From JBQTIY01 sp052387675 (GTDB lineage: Bacteria > Planctomycetota > B15-G4): 64,000 nucleotides of DNA. Position 1 is the first letter of the stretch. Each line of letters begins with the position of its first letter. The position numbers and the translations under genes are program-made. The stretch spans positions 21,151-85,150 of the forward strand of contig JBQTIY010000013.1 of the NCBI GenBank assembly GCA_052387675.1. Reading direction: 5' to 3'. This document shows, piece after piece, positions 25,576-34,111 of this stretch. The notes below the pieces were generated by a model. The model ran no database searches, had not been told where the DNA came from, and saw only the letters and a program-made list of their open reading frames with translations.

Positions 25576-27379
25576 GGACGGGCTCCCGCTTGGTGCTGCG
25601 CAGCGCCTCGACGACGACGGAGGCCGCGATGGGCAGCCCGCCGTACTCGAGGATCGAGCGAATCTTGGTGGCGCATTCCGGCACTTCGAGCCTGAGGATG
25701 TCGGCGAGCTGGCCGTCGCGGTTCTGCTCGATGACGTAGATCTGCTTGCAGCTCCGGATGAACTCGGCCACTTCGGCGTGCAGCGGCAGCGCGCGCAGGC
25801 GCAGCGAGCGCGTGCGCAGCGCGCCCTCGCCGCGCGCGAGGATCTCGCGCGCCTCGTCCACGGCGAAGCTCGTGCTGCCGAAGTGGATCAGGCCCACCTC
25901 GCCCTCGCCCTCGATGACCGGCTTGGGCGAATGCCGCACCGAACCCAGGATCTTGCGCTTGAGGCGGTCGAGCACGACCTTGTACTCGTCGGCGTCCTCG
26001 GTGTAGCCGGCCGTCTCGGTGTGGCCGCTGCCGCGCGTGAAGTACGGCGCCTGCGGATGGCGCGTGCCCGGCAAGGTGCGCCAGGGAATGCCGTCGCCGT
26101 CCACGTCCTTGTAGCGCGCGAACTTCTCCACCTGCTTGAGCGCGTCCTTGTCCAGCACCTTGCCGCGGTCCAGCTCGGCGGTGGGATAGGGCAGCTCGTC
26201 GCACATCCACACGTTCATGCCTAGGTCGAGATCGGTGAGCAGGAAGACCGGCGTCTGGTAGCGCTCGGCCAGGTCCAGCGACTGCTGCATGAAGTCGTAG
26301 ATCTCTTCGGGGCCCGCGGGCAGCAGCACAATGTGCTGCGTGTCGCCGTGGCTGAGGCGATAGCAGCTCTTGAGGTCGCTCTGCTGCGTGCGCGTGGGCA
26401 TGCCCGTGCTCGGGCCCACGCGCTGCACGTCCACGATGACGCCCGGCACTTCGGCGTAGTAGCCGAAGCCCACGAGTTCGGCCATGAGCGAGATGCCGGG
26501 GCCGGCCGTGGCGGTGAAGGAGCGCGCGCCGGCCCAGCCCGCGCCCATGACCAGGCCGATGCTGGCGAGTTCGTCCTCGGCCTGCACTTGCGCGTAGCGC
26601 GCCTCGCCCGTCGCAGCGTCGACGCGGAACTGCTTGCACATCTCGATGAAGGACTCGCAGAGACTGCTGCTGGGCGTGATCGGATACCAGGCGCAGAAGG
26701 TGGCGCCGCCCATGAGCGCGCCGGCTGCCGCGGCGGTGTTGCCGTCGATGAGCATCTTGCCCGCAGTGAGGTTGCGCGCTTCGATGCGGAAGGGGCACAG
26801 GCTGCGATCGAAGTTCTCGCGGGCGTACTTCACGCCGGCGTTCATCACGTCGAGGTTCAGCTTGACGACCTTGGCCTTGCCGGAGAACTGATCGTGCACG
26901 GCCTGCTCGAGCACGGCTGGGTCCAGCCCCAGGAGTTCAGCCACTGCGCCGACGTAGACCATGTTGGCCAGGAGCTTGCGCAGTCGCGGATCGGGGCCGA
27001 AATCCTTGGCGATGTGGGTCATCGGCAGCTTGAAGACGGTGATGTCGCTGCGGCCCACGTCCTTGGCCGCGTCGAGCTCGTCGTCGATGAGCAGCACGCC
27101 GCCCGGCGGCACGAGGCGGATGTCGTCCAGCACGGTGGCCTCGTTGGCGGCCACGGTGAAGTCGCGCCGGCCGCTGCGGCTGCGCCAGCCGCGCTCGGAG
27201 ACGCGCACCAAGTACCACGTGGGCAGTCCGGCGATGTTGCTCGGGAAGAGGTTCTTCGCCGCGACCGGCACGCCCATCCGGAAGATGGTCTTGGCCAGGA
27301 TCGTGTTGCTGGAAGCGCTGCCTGAACCGTTGATGGTGGCAACGCCAAGGGTGAAGTCGTTGATGACGGGAGATCGCAT
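25568..27379 (-). CDS. korA: 2-oxoacid:ferredoxin oxidoreductase, fused gamma-alpha subunit
   Basis: A 603-residue fusion of the gamma domain (VATINGSGSASSNTILAK, NIAGLPTWYLVR, ~1-190) to the alpha domain (GNTAAAAGALMGGATFCAWY and PITPSSSLCE, where the alpha subunit contacts CoA and ThDP; SMGAGWAGARSFTATAGPG-like region reads AGARSFTATAGPGISLM). The gamma-alpha fusion is the usual KorA form in many bacteria. It acts with KorB and ferredoxin in an oxygen-sensitive oxidative or reductive TCA step. The ATG is at 27379. About 200 bp upstream without a gene probably holds the operon promoter. Confidence 0.9.
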   Translation of the reverse strand: MRSPVINDFTLGVATINGSGSASSNTILAKTIFRMGVPVAAKNLFPSNIAGLPTWYLVRVSERGWRSRSGRRDFTVAANEATVLDDIRLVPPGGVLLIDDELDAAKDVGRSDITVFKLPMTHIAKDFGPDPRLRKLLANMVYVGAVAELLGLDPAVLEQAVHDQFSGKAKVVKLNLDVMNAGVKYARENFDRSLCPFRIEARNLTAGKMLIDGNTAAAAGALMGGATFCAWYPITPSSSLCESFIEMCKQFRVDAATGEARYAQVQAEDELASIGLVMGAGWAGARSFTATAGPGISLMAELVGFGYYAEVPGVIVDVQRVGPSTGMPTRTQQSDLKSCYRLSHGDTQHIVLLPAGPEEIYDFMQQSLDLAERYQTPVFLLTDLDLGMNVWMCDELPYPTAELDRGKVLDKDALKQVEKFARYKDVDGDGIPWRTLPGTRHPQAPYFTRGSGHTETAGYTEDADEYKVVLDRLKRKILGSVRHSPKPVIEGEGEVGLIHFGSTSFAVDEAREILARGEGALRTRSLRLRALPLHAEVAEFIRSCKQIYVIEQNRDGQLADILRLEVPECATKIRSILEYGGLPIAASVVVEALRSTKREPVHV

Positions 27380-27576
27380 CGCTTCGAGGCGCCTCGCGAG
27401 GCCCCGCCGGGCGCGCCGGCCGGGTCGGTGGTGTGTGCGCCGATGCGGCCTTGCGAGCCTTCGGCGAAGCTCCAGATCGTAGCAAGGGCCTCAGGGGTCC
27501 GAAATGGGCCCAAAGGCGCGGCGCGCGGCCTCACTCGGACTCCCGACCGGGGTCGGTGCCCCCCGCTTGCCGAGGA

Positions 27577-27951
27577 TCAGTCGGGCAGTTGATCCAGGAG
27601 TTCCCGGATCTCCTGGAAGGGTTCCTCGTGGCCCTGCGCCGTCGCCAGGTCCGCGCCTCGCTCGAGTGCAACCCGCGCCTCACCCCAGCGCTTAAGGGCG
27701 ATGAGACAGCGCCCCCGCTTGATGGCGGCCACCATCCAGCCCGGATTGAGTTCCAGGCAACGCCCGAAGGCCGCTTCGGCCCCGGCGGAGTCGCCCGCTG
27801 CCAGCAGAGCCTGCGCCAGCGCGAAGTTGTGCAGCGGGTTGTCCGGCTCGCGGGCCACCAGCTCGCGCCAGCGCGCGACCTTGGCGGCCGGCGACGGCGC
27901 AGCGCCGGGCCCGGGCGACGCGGGCGGTGAGTTCTCGTGCGAGGCGGCCAT
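27577..27951 (-). CDS. TPR-repeat protein
   Basis: A 124-residue protein with an unstructured Pro/Ala/Gly-rich N-terminus and two to three TPR units (NPLHNFALAQALLAAGDSAG, AFGRCLELNPGWMVAAIKRG, LKRWGEARVALERGADLA). It is probably a small cytoplasmic scaffold. The ATG at 27951 was preferred over 27975, which would overlap the start of the divergent zinc-ribbon gene; only 22 bp separate the two starts. The similar size and TPR content match many uncharacterised bacterial proteins. Confidence 0.72.
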   Translation of the reverse strand: MAASHENSPPASPGPGAAPSPAAKVARWRELVAREPDNPLHNFALAQALLAAGDSAGAEAAFGRCLELNPGWMVAAIKRGRCLIALKRWGEARVALERGADLATAQGHEEPFQEIRELLDQLPD

Positions 27952-27973
27952 CTTCAGACTTAGGATACCGGGC

Positions 27974-28204
27974 ATGACCCTACGCACACCCTGTCCTTCC
28001 TGCCGCAGCAACGAGGTCTACACGACGACGGTCGATGCCCGCGGCGGTTACGGCCCAGACTTGCTGCCCGGCCTCGGCACCAAGTGGTACTGCGGACCCA
28101 AGCTCATGATCGCGGCTTGCGCGGGCTGCGGCCACGTGCAGTTTGCGCTGCCCGAGGCCCAACGCGACAAACTCGCCAAGGCCAAGAAGTGGCAGCGGCT
28201 CTAG
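27974..28204 (+). CDS. Small zinc-ribbon protein
   Basis: A 76-residue protein with CPSC...CAGC pairs (TPCPSCRSNEV and IAACAGCGHVQF) that form a zinc ribbon around a short loop (GGYGPDLLPGLG). Such proteins are widespread and unnamed. The stop shares the palindrome CTAG (28201-28204) with the stop of the convergent sulfatase gene. Confidence 0.75.
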   Translation: MTLRTPCPSCRSNEVYTTTVDARGGYGPDLLPGLGTKWYCGPKLMIAACAGCGHVQFALPEAQRDKLAKAKKWQRL

Positions 28205-29715
28205 GCCTCCCAGGAATCGCCGGCGGCGGCCATGAGCGCGACGAGCTGCTCGTCGAGCTGCGCACGCAGCGCCGGCTGCGTCGCACTGAGGTCGTTCAGC
28301 TCCCAGGGGTCGTCGACGAGGTCGTACAGCAGCCAGGCGCGGTCGCGAAGCCGCGCATAGAGGTGACGCGAGGTGCGCACGCCGCGCCAGCCGGGGCTGG
28401 GAATCATGCGCGACTCCAGACACTGCAAGAGCGCCGCCTCCGGAATTTTGGCGCCCGGCTCGCCGCGCAGGGCGCCGGCTAGGTCAGCTCCGTCCACTCC
28501 GCCAGGCGCGGGCAGGCCCGCGAGGCCGCAGAGGGTGGGCAAAATATCCGGCGTGCCGAAGGGCAGGTCCAGCACGCGGCCGCCGGTCAGGCCCGCCGGC
28601 CAGCGCAGCAGGAAGGGCACGCCCGTGGACTCGGCGTAGGGCTGCTCCTTGCCCTGATTTCCGTGACTGCCCAGCATCATGCCGTGGTCTGAGGTGTAGA
28701 CCACGAGCGTGTCCTGCGCGAGGCCGGCGGCGTCGAGCGCGGCGAGGATGCGGCCGAACTGCACGTCGATGGCGCGCACCAGGCCGTAATACTGGGGCAG
28801 CATCTGGCGCGCGATCTGGGTGGCCTCGCCCGCGGGCACATTGGGCGGCAACTCGAGCCGGCCCTCCGGCACGAACTCCTCAGGCGGCGTGAAGGGATCG
28901 TGCGGCGGCCCCCACGAGAGCATGAGCAGGAAAGGCTGCTCCGGGTGACGCGCGCGCTCGGCGAGCTGCTCGAGCACGAGGTCGGTTTCCATCTCCGCGC
29001 GAAAGCGGCCGCCGCCTTCGAAGCCCGAGTCGGCGCCGGTCTCGTAACGCCAGTTCCAGTAGTCGTGCGCCGAGAGTTCCTTGACGTCGCGCGGCGTGCG
29101 CGCGGCCACGGTCCAGTGGTCGTCGAAGCCCAGTCGGCGCGGGTCGCCCGGGTCGAGGGCCACGGCTCCGAGGTGCCACTTGCCCACGTAGCCGCACCAG
29201 TAGCCCGCCGAGCGGAAGCTTTCGGCTAGCCGCGGCAGTCCAAGCCGCTGCGGCTCCCACTGGCCGCCGCTGCCCACGCCAAAGTTGAGCGGATTGGTGT
29301 TGTTGGTGAGCAGTCCCGTGTGGTGGCTGAAGGCGCCCGACATGAGCCCGGCGCGATAGGGCCGGCAGAGCGGCATGCTGCTCACGGCGCTCGTCAGGTG
29401 CAGGCCGCTGCGCGCGAAGGCATCGAGCTGCGGCGTGCTCACCGGCTCGGCGCCCGCGCCGGCGCAACTCATCGCGCTCGCACGGTGCGAATCGGAGAAG
29501 ACAAAGAGGATGTTCGGGCGGCGGCGCCCTGCGACGGCGCCCGGGCTCTTGTTCTCGGCGGGCTCGGCGCGCGAGCAGCCGCCCAAAGCCTGAGCGCCCA
29601 GCGGCAGCGCCGCGAGGGCCGCGGCCGCCGCGCCGCGGCTCAGCAACTCCCGCCGAGTCAGGTCGCGCCGAGTCAGATCTCGCCGAGCCATGTCGCGCTG
29701 AGTGAGGCTGTTCAT
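28201..29715 (-). CDS. Formylglycine-dependent sulfatase, Tat lipoprotein
   Basis: A 504-residue sulfatase of the alkaline-phosphatase superfamily, hydrolysing sulfate esters, probably of polysaccharides. The signal has twin arginines (TRRELLSRG), a hydrophobic stretch and lipobox ALGGC (Cys47), so it is likely exported folded and lipid-anchored. The catalytic FGly cysteine is C117 in MPLCRPYRAGLMSG (C-x-P-x-R, with Tyr at the position often Ser). Metal and substrate residues appear in FSDSHRAS, GYVGKWHLG, SWGPPHDPF and YTSDHGMMLGSHG. The extreme N-terminus is a 4-unit tandem repeat. No sulfatase-maturing enzyme is nearby. ATG at 29715 was chosen over a GTG 6 nt upstream. Confidence 0.92.
   Translation of the reverse strand: MNSLTQRDMARRDLTRRDLTRRELLSRGAAAAALAALPLGAQALGGCSRAEPAENKSPGAVAGRRRPNILFVFSDSHRASAMSCAGAGAEPVSTPQLDAFARSGLHLTSAVSSMPLCRPYRAGLMSGAFSHHTGLLTNNTNPLNFGVGSGGQWEPQRLGLPRLAESFRSAGYWCGYVGKWHLGAVALDPGDPRRLGFDDHWTVAARTPRDVKELSAHDYWNWRYETGADSGFEGGGRFRAEMETDLVLEQLAERARHPEQPFLLMLSWGPPHDPFTPPEEFVPEGRLELPPNVPAGEATQIARQMLPQYYGLVRAIDVQFGRILAALDAAGLAQDTLVVYTSDHGMMLGSHGNQGKEQPYAESTGVPFLLRWPAGLTGGRVLDLPFGTPDILPTLCGLAGLPAPGGVDGADLAGALRGEPGAKIPEAALLQCLESRMIPSPGWRGVRTSRHLYARLRDRAWLLYDLVDDPWELNDLSATQPALRAQLDEQLVALMAAAGDSWEA
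29651..29710. repeat. Four tandem 15-bp units in the sulfatase signal sequence
   Basis: Units at 29651, 29666, 29681 and 29696, each based on cgccgagtcaggtcg with a few changes. On the minus strand they encode successive five-residue units LTQRD, MARRD, LTRRD, LTRRE. The expansion places extra Arg pairs ahead of the functional Tat motif. Confidence 0.85.
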
Positions 29716-29744
29716 GGCCACGGCGTGTCATCCTACTGTCCCCC

Positions 29745-30416
29745 ATGACCGAGCTCGCCGATTTCACCGCCGCCCTGAAGTCCCACCTCGCACCGGCCCT
29801 GCCGCAGGCCTCGCCCGAGTTGCTCACCCGCCTGGCTGGTTTCTGCGCGGCGCTGCGCCGCAAGAACGAAGAACTGAACCTCACCGGCATCACCGACCCG
29901 CAAGGCATGGCCGTGCGACACGTGCTCGACAGCCTCACCGTCTCGCCGCTGCTGGACGGCGCCAAGACGCTGATGGACCTCGGCTCAGGCTGCGGCGTGC
30001 CCGGTCTGCCCCTGGCCATCGCGCACCCTGAGTTGCAGGTCACGCTGGTGGAGTCGCGCGAACGCAAAGCGGCCGCGCTGGGGCAGCTCATCGCCACGCT
30101 GGCGGGCGAACTCGGCGGCGCCGGCCGCGTCACCGCCGTGCACTCCCGCGGCGAAGAGTGGCTGGTCGCCAACGAAGTCGATGTCGTCGTGGCGCGCGCC
30201 GTTGAAGAACCGCCCGGCCTGCTCAAGCGCCTGCGGCGCGTGCGCGGCAGTTTCCGCCAGCTCATCCTCATGCAGGGCCCCACCGCCGACGAGGAACTCG
30301 CCGGCTGGGTCAAGCGCGCCAAGCCCTTCGGCTTCAGCGCACCGGAGCGGCACGATTTGGAACTGCCCGAGGGCGCCGGCCGCCGCGTGCTGCTCGTCTA
30401 CCGCGGCCTCTTCTAG
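29745..30416 (+). CDS. rsmG: 16S rRNA (guanine-527-N7)-methyltransferase
   Basis: A 223-residue SAM-dependent enzyme (RsmG/GidB) that methylates G527 of 16S rRNA. Visible: the N-terminal NEELNLTGITDPQGMAVRH with the conserved N-L-T block, HVLDSL, SAM motif I MDLGSGCGVPGLPLAI, acidic motif II VESRERKAAAL, and VVVARAVEEP. Length is typical. It is divergent from the sulfatase (29 bp between starts). The mnmG and parAB neighbours often seen with rsmG are absent. A small GGGCC/GGCCC hairpin follows the stop (30417-30434). Confidence 0.93.
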   Translation: MTELADFTAALKSHLAPALPQASPELLTRLAGFCAALRRKNEELNLTGITDPQGMAVRHVLDSLTVSPLLDGAKTLMDLGSGCGVPGLPLAIAHPELQVTLVESRERKAAALGQLIATLAGELGGAGRVTAVHSRGEEWLVANEVDVVVARAVEEPPGLLKRLRRVRGSFRQLILMQGPTADEELAGWVKRAKPFGFSAPERHDLELPEGAGRRVLLVYRGLF

Positions 30417-30478
30417 GGGCCTTTTCTAAGGCCCTTCCCGCCTGGCCCCTCGCAACGCGAGCCCTGAGGCCCGGTCGG

Positions 30479-30553
30479 TGGAGCCGGGGATGGGAATCGA
30501 ACCCACGACCTCAGCTTTACGAAAGCCGTGCTCTACCGCTGAGCTACCCCGGC
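30479..30553 (-). tRNA. tRNA-Thr (anticodon CGU)
   Basis: A cloverleaf on the minus strand: acceptor GCCGGGG/CCCCGGC, D-stem GCTC/GAGC, anticodon stem CGGCT/AGCTG with loop TTCGTAA (anticodon CGT, reading ACG), T-arm GTGGGTTCGATTCCCAT, and an encoded CCA after a T discriminator. Total 75 nt including CCA. Confidence 0.95.
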
Positions 30554-30618
30554 AGGGGGCGCGAACCATAGCAAACCCCGCACGGCCGCCCCAAACGCCG
30601 CACCGCTATGATCGCGCC

Positions 30619-30981
30619 GTGCGCTATTTGCTCGACGGCTACAACATCGCTCACTGGCTGGTCCGCAACGATGCGGTGCCGCCGATGCAGCTCCGCGCCC
30701 GGCTGCTGGCCGCGCTGCAGGCCGCCCGGCCCAAGGACGCCGAGTCCATCGACATCTACTGGGACGTCAAGCGGCCCTCTCCGGCGATCCCGCCCAACGA
30801 ATACCTGGGCTGGTGCACGATGCACAACGTGCCCTCGGCCGACGACGCCATCGTGGATGCCGTGGCCGGCGCCCCCACGGCGCGCGGGCTCTGCGTGGTG
30901 AGCCGTGACCGCGAAGTGGCCGGCCGCAGCCGCCAGCTCGGGGCCAAGATCCTTGCGCCGGAGCAACTGCTCAAGCGGTGA
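30619..30981 (+). CDS. NYN/YacP-like PIN-fold ribonuclease domain protein
   Basis: A 120-residue protein: YLLDGYNIAHWLV (first acidic site), SADDAIVDAV (central acidic pair) and CVVSRDREVAGRSRQLGAKIL (third acidic site), the pattern of the YacP/NYN group related to the Rae1 nuclease. It probably cleaves RNA on ribosomes, but the target is unknown. The GTG at 30619 was chosen. The frame is open to 30478, but that extension is the antisense of the tRNA and yields a well-known spurious N-terminus. The stop overlaps the next gene by 4 nt. Confidence 0.85.
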   Translation: MRYLLDGYNIAHWLVRNDAVPPMQLRARLLAALQAARPKDAESIDIYWDVKRPSPAIPPNEYLGWCTMHNVPSADDAIVDAVAGAPTARGLCVVSRDREVAGRSRQLGAKILAPEQLLKR

Positions 30982-31907
30982 GGAACGCGGCTCTCCTTTG
31001 CATCGTCCTCGCCAATCTCATTGGCGGGGCGACCTATGTGGCTCAGGATCTGGCTCTGCTCGGCCTGCCGCCGGCCACGGTGAGCTTGCTGCGCACGCTC
31101 ATCGCGATTGTCTGCATGGGCGTCTGGCTGGCGGCCCGTGGCGCGCTGCGCTGGGACTTCACGCGCCGCGAAACGGGGCGCCTCGCGGCCGCCGGCATCC
31201 TGGGTTACGCGCTGCCACTCACGCTGGGCATCGTGGGCCTGCGCTGGTCCACCGCCAGCAATGGCAGCCTGCTCATCCTGCTGGAGCCGGCCTCGATTCT
31301 TTTCTTCTCGTGGCTGCTGCTGCGCGAGCGGCTGCGCGCGCTGCAGCTCGCCGGGCTGCTCGTGGGGCTGGGCGGCGCGCTGTTCATCGTGCTGGAGAAA
31401 CTCCCCGTGCCGGAGGGCAGCCATGCGCTCGCCGGCCTCGTCGCCGGCGACCATCTGCGCGGCAACCTCATTCTCGCGCTGCACGGCGTGCTCTGGGGCC
31501 TCTACTCGCCGCTCATGCTGCCCATCGTGCGCAAGCACGACGCCTTGGTGGCCACCTTTGGCTCGCTCGTGCTGTCGCTGCTGCTGCTCGTGCCGGCCGC
31601 GCTGGCCGAGGCCGGCTCTTGGCAGAACTCCGCGGCCCTGCCGCAGGCTCTGCTCTGGACGCTCGCGCTCGGGCTGGTGGCGTCTTTCGGCGGCACCATC
31701 CTGTGGAGTTGGTCGCTCGGGCACCTGGCCTCCTCGGCCGTGGCGCCCTTTGTCTTTCTGCAGCCCTTGGCCGGCGTGCTCTGCGGCTACCTGGTGCTCG
31801 GCGAGCGACTCTCCGCCGACGCACTGCTAGGCGGCGCACTGATCGCCGCGGGCGTGCTGCTGGTTATTGCACCGAGCCTGCGATATCGCGGTCAGTCACG
31901 CCCTTGA
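30978..31907 (+). CDS. EamA/DMT-superfamily transporter
   Basis: A 309-residue protein with ten predicted membrane helices in two repeated EamA halves (LANLIGGATYVAQDLALLGL to GGALFIVLEKL; ALHGVLWGLYSPLMLPIVRK to AAGVLLVIAPSL). Typical length. Members export amino acids, nucleosides or other metabolites; the substrate cannot be read here. The GTG start overlaps the NYN stop. The 3' end overlaps the convergent HEAT-protein gene by 44 bp. Confidence 0.88.
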   Translation: MRNAALLCIVLANLIGGATYVAQDLALLGLPPATVSLLRTLIAIVCMGVWLAARGALRWDFTRRETGRLAAAGILGYALPLTLGIVGLRWSTASNGSLLILLEPASILFFSWLLLRERLRALQLAGLLVGLGGALFIVLEKLPVPEGSHALAGLVAGDHLRGNLILALHGVLWGLYSPLMLPIVRKHDALVATFGSLVLSLLLLVPAALAEAGSWQNSAALPQALLWTLALGLVASFGGTILWSWSLGHLASSAVAPFVFLQPLAGVLCGYLVLGERLSADALLGGALIAAGVLLVIAPSLRYRGQSRP

Positions 31908-33933
31908 GCTGACCGAGCGCCTCGGCGGCCGGGAGCCGCAGGGCCTCGTCGCTGCCCGTGGCCAAGGCGATGAGCGCCGTCGACAACTCGGCCGCGCTGT
32001 GGCTCGGCGGAGCGCCCATGGCCCACAGGCGTCCGGCGGCGCGCAAGGCCGCAGCGCGCTGCGCTGATTCGAGCGTGTCGTCGAGCACGAAGGCTTCGAT
32101 GGCGGGCACGGCTTCGACGATGCCGGCCTGACCAGCCAGATCGAGCACCGCGATCCGTACGCCCGCGTCGTCCGTGGCGCCCAGCGCGTCGGTGACGAGG
32201 TCGCCGACGATGCGCACGATGCCGCTCGGCAGCGCGGTGAGAGCCACCGCCGCCGCACGCGCCCGCTCGAGCGCCAAGGCCTGCGCGGCGCCGGGCTCGC
32301 CGGCCGCCGCCTGCACATCGGCGAAGCTCGCCTTGCGCACGACCTTGGCCAACTTGTCGCCGTAGAGCGCCTCGACGCCCGCCACGTCCTCGGTCACCAC
32401 AATGAGCGGCACTTCCGCAGTGCGCGGATCGTTCTTGAAGGCGAAGACGAGCGTGTCGAGCGTGAGATCGTGCAGGCCGTCCTGCACCACGATCACGTCC
32501 TTGGGCGGCAGGCTCTTGGCGCGCAGCAGGCCCACATCGAAGCCGTCGCTGGCAAGCAGCATCCAGCCGACCGTCGCTCCGGAGAGGCCGGTGTCGCCGA
32601 TGGAGACCACGAAGCGCTCGGGCGTCGCGGCCAGCGTGCCGGCCAGGCGGGCCACGACGCGCGCATCGGTGTCGCCCTGGCGCGCCAGCGCCAGCGCCGC
32701 ACCGAAGGCCACGCCGGGATCGGAATCCAAAAGCGCCGTGGAGAGCGCCGTGCGCTCCTCTGGGCTGTTGCCCATGGACTCCATGAGCGCCTGCGCCGCG
32801 AGAGGCTGGCGGCGATCCTTGGTGAGGCAGTTGTTGAGCGCGCGGCCGCGATGACTGCCGGCCAGCGCGAGGTCGACTTCGAGCGCGGGCAAACGCGCCT
32901 GCGCCGCCGCGAGGAACTCATTGCCCTCAAGCGCGGCCAGCCGGCCTGCAGCCAGGATCTCGCCCTTTTGCGCGGCATGGATCGAGGCCAGGATCGGCCG
33001 CAGCGTGGCGCCGCCGCCGTGCTGCAAGGCATCCCGCGCCACGCCCTCGGCGATCTCCAGTGCAGCCAAGCCCGAGAGCGTCTCGCGCCCTACGAGCGCG
33101 CCGTCCTTCCAATCCCAGACCACGCTCGAGGCGCCGTAGGTACCCGTCAGGTCCATGTCGCCGCGGAAGTAGCCGTCGGCCAGTTGCGCGGCCAGGCTCA
33201 CCGGGTCCCTGGTGGCCACGCCGATCTTGGCCAGCGCGTCGCTGGCAGCGTCCTTCGTCACTTCATCACTGTCGTGGAGCGCCACGACAGCCAGGCCCGC
33301 CGCGGCACGCCGGTCGCGCAGCGTGCCGAGCACGGCGGCCGCATTGCGGCGCGTGAGTTCGTCGTCGGACTTCAAAACCTGCGTGAGCGGCTGCACGGCC
33401 TGGCCGCCGAGGCGCACGAGCGCCTGGATGGCCAGCACGCGGTTCTCGGTGCTCGAGCGGTCGCCGAGCGGCCCGACGAGTGCGGGGACGGCCCAGGAGC
33501 CGAACCGCGCGCGGAGTTCGAGCGAGGCTTGCTCGCGCGCCACTTCGTCACCTTCGAGCAGGCGCTGCACGGCTTCGGCCGCCGCCTCCGGATCGGCAAC
33601 GGCCTCTTGGCGGCCCAGCGTGGCGAGGCCGAGGAAGCGTTCGGCCAGCCGGCCCAGTTCACCGCGCTCGAGCAGCATGCGCGTGATGACATTGCGCTCG
33701 GCCTGCTCCCAGAGACGGTAGGCCTCCTCGTGGCTGGGGTTCTCGGCCAGCACCGCCTTGAGCTGCTCCACGGCCCCGTCGAGATTGCCGGCCTGGTAGG
33801 CCTGCAGCGCTTCCTGGAAGCTGCCCTCGGCGTCTTGCGCGAGCGCCGCGCCGCTCCAAGTGGGCAGAGCAACCGTCAGAAGGCCAAGCGTGAACAGAGC
33901 GCGGCTCAGAAACATGGGGCAGGCTCGCAACAT
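31864..33933 (-). CDS. Secreted TPR/HEAT-repeat protein with receiver-like domain
   Basis: About 689 residues. The signal peptide (ALFTLGLLTVALPTWSGAALAQ) is followed by a TPR-like helix pair (LQAYQAGNLDGAVEQLKAVL), then HEAT repeats (~130-250: ALVRLGGQAVQPLTQVLKS, DDELTRRNAAAVLGTL). At ~440-560 the order of a response-regulator receiver fold can be read (VVSIGDTGLSG, DVIVVQDGLHD, VPLIVVTED, KVVRKASF), followed by further HEAT units to the end. A receiver-like fold in an exported protein is unusual. Two close ATGs (33933, 33915) both give a signal peptide. It lies 178 bp after the secretin gene and may work with it. Confidence 0.75.
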   Translation of the reverse strand: MLRACPMFLSRALFTLGLLTVALPTWSGAALAQDAEGSFQEALQAYQAGNLDGAVEQLKAVLAENPSHEEAYRLWEQAERNVITRMLLERGELGRLAERFLGLATLGRQEAVADPEAAAEAVQRLLEGDEVAREQASLELRARFGSWAVPALVGPLGDRSSTENRVLAIQALVRLGGQAVQPLTQVLKSDDELTRRNAAAVLGTLRDRRAAAGLAVVALHDSDEVTKDAASDALAKIGVATRDPVSLAAQLADGYFRGDMDLTGTYGASSVVWDWKDGALVGRETLSGLAALEIAEGVARDALQHGGGATLRPILASIHAAQKGEILAAGRLAALEGNEFLAAAQARLPALEVDLALAGSHRGRALNNCLTKDRRQPLAAQALMESMGNSPEERTALSTALLDSDPGVAFGAALALARQGDTDARVVARLAGTLAATPERFVVSIGDTGLSGATVGWMLLASDGFDVGLLRAKSLPPKDVIVVQDGLHDLTLDTLVFAFKNDPRTAEVPLIVVTEDVAGVEALYGDKLAKVVRKASFADVQAAAGEPGAAQALALERARAAAVALTALPSGIVRIVGDLVTDALGATDDAGVRIAVLDLAGQAGIVEAVPAIEAFVLDDTLESAQRAAALRAAGRLWAMGAPPSHSAAELSTALIALATGSDEALRLPAAEALGQLKGVTDRDIAGSVQ

Positions 33934-34111
33934 CGGGGGTTCGGGGCTGCCCGGCAGGCGCGCGCGGCAGAGCCGCGGAGTGTAGGCGGGGGCCCTGAAA
34001 AAGATCAAGCGAAGCGGCTATCCCTCGGCTCGGACGAGGTGACGCGCCGGCTATGGCGAGGCTCTAAGAGCGGGGCCGGCGCCGGACCGCTGGGCAGCCG
34101 AACGGGGGAAG

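Noticed and set aside
30478..30618. N-terminal extension of the NYN gene beginning MGIEPTTSAL...
   Set aside because: This is the translated antisense of the tRNA-Thr gene, a classic false start. The real protein begins at the GTG at 30619.
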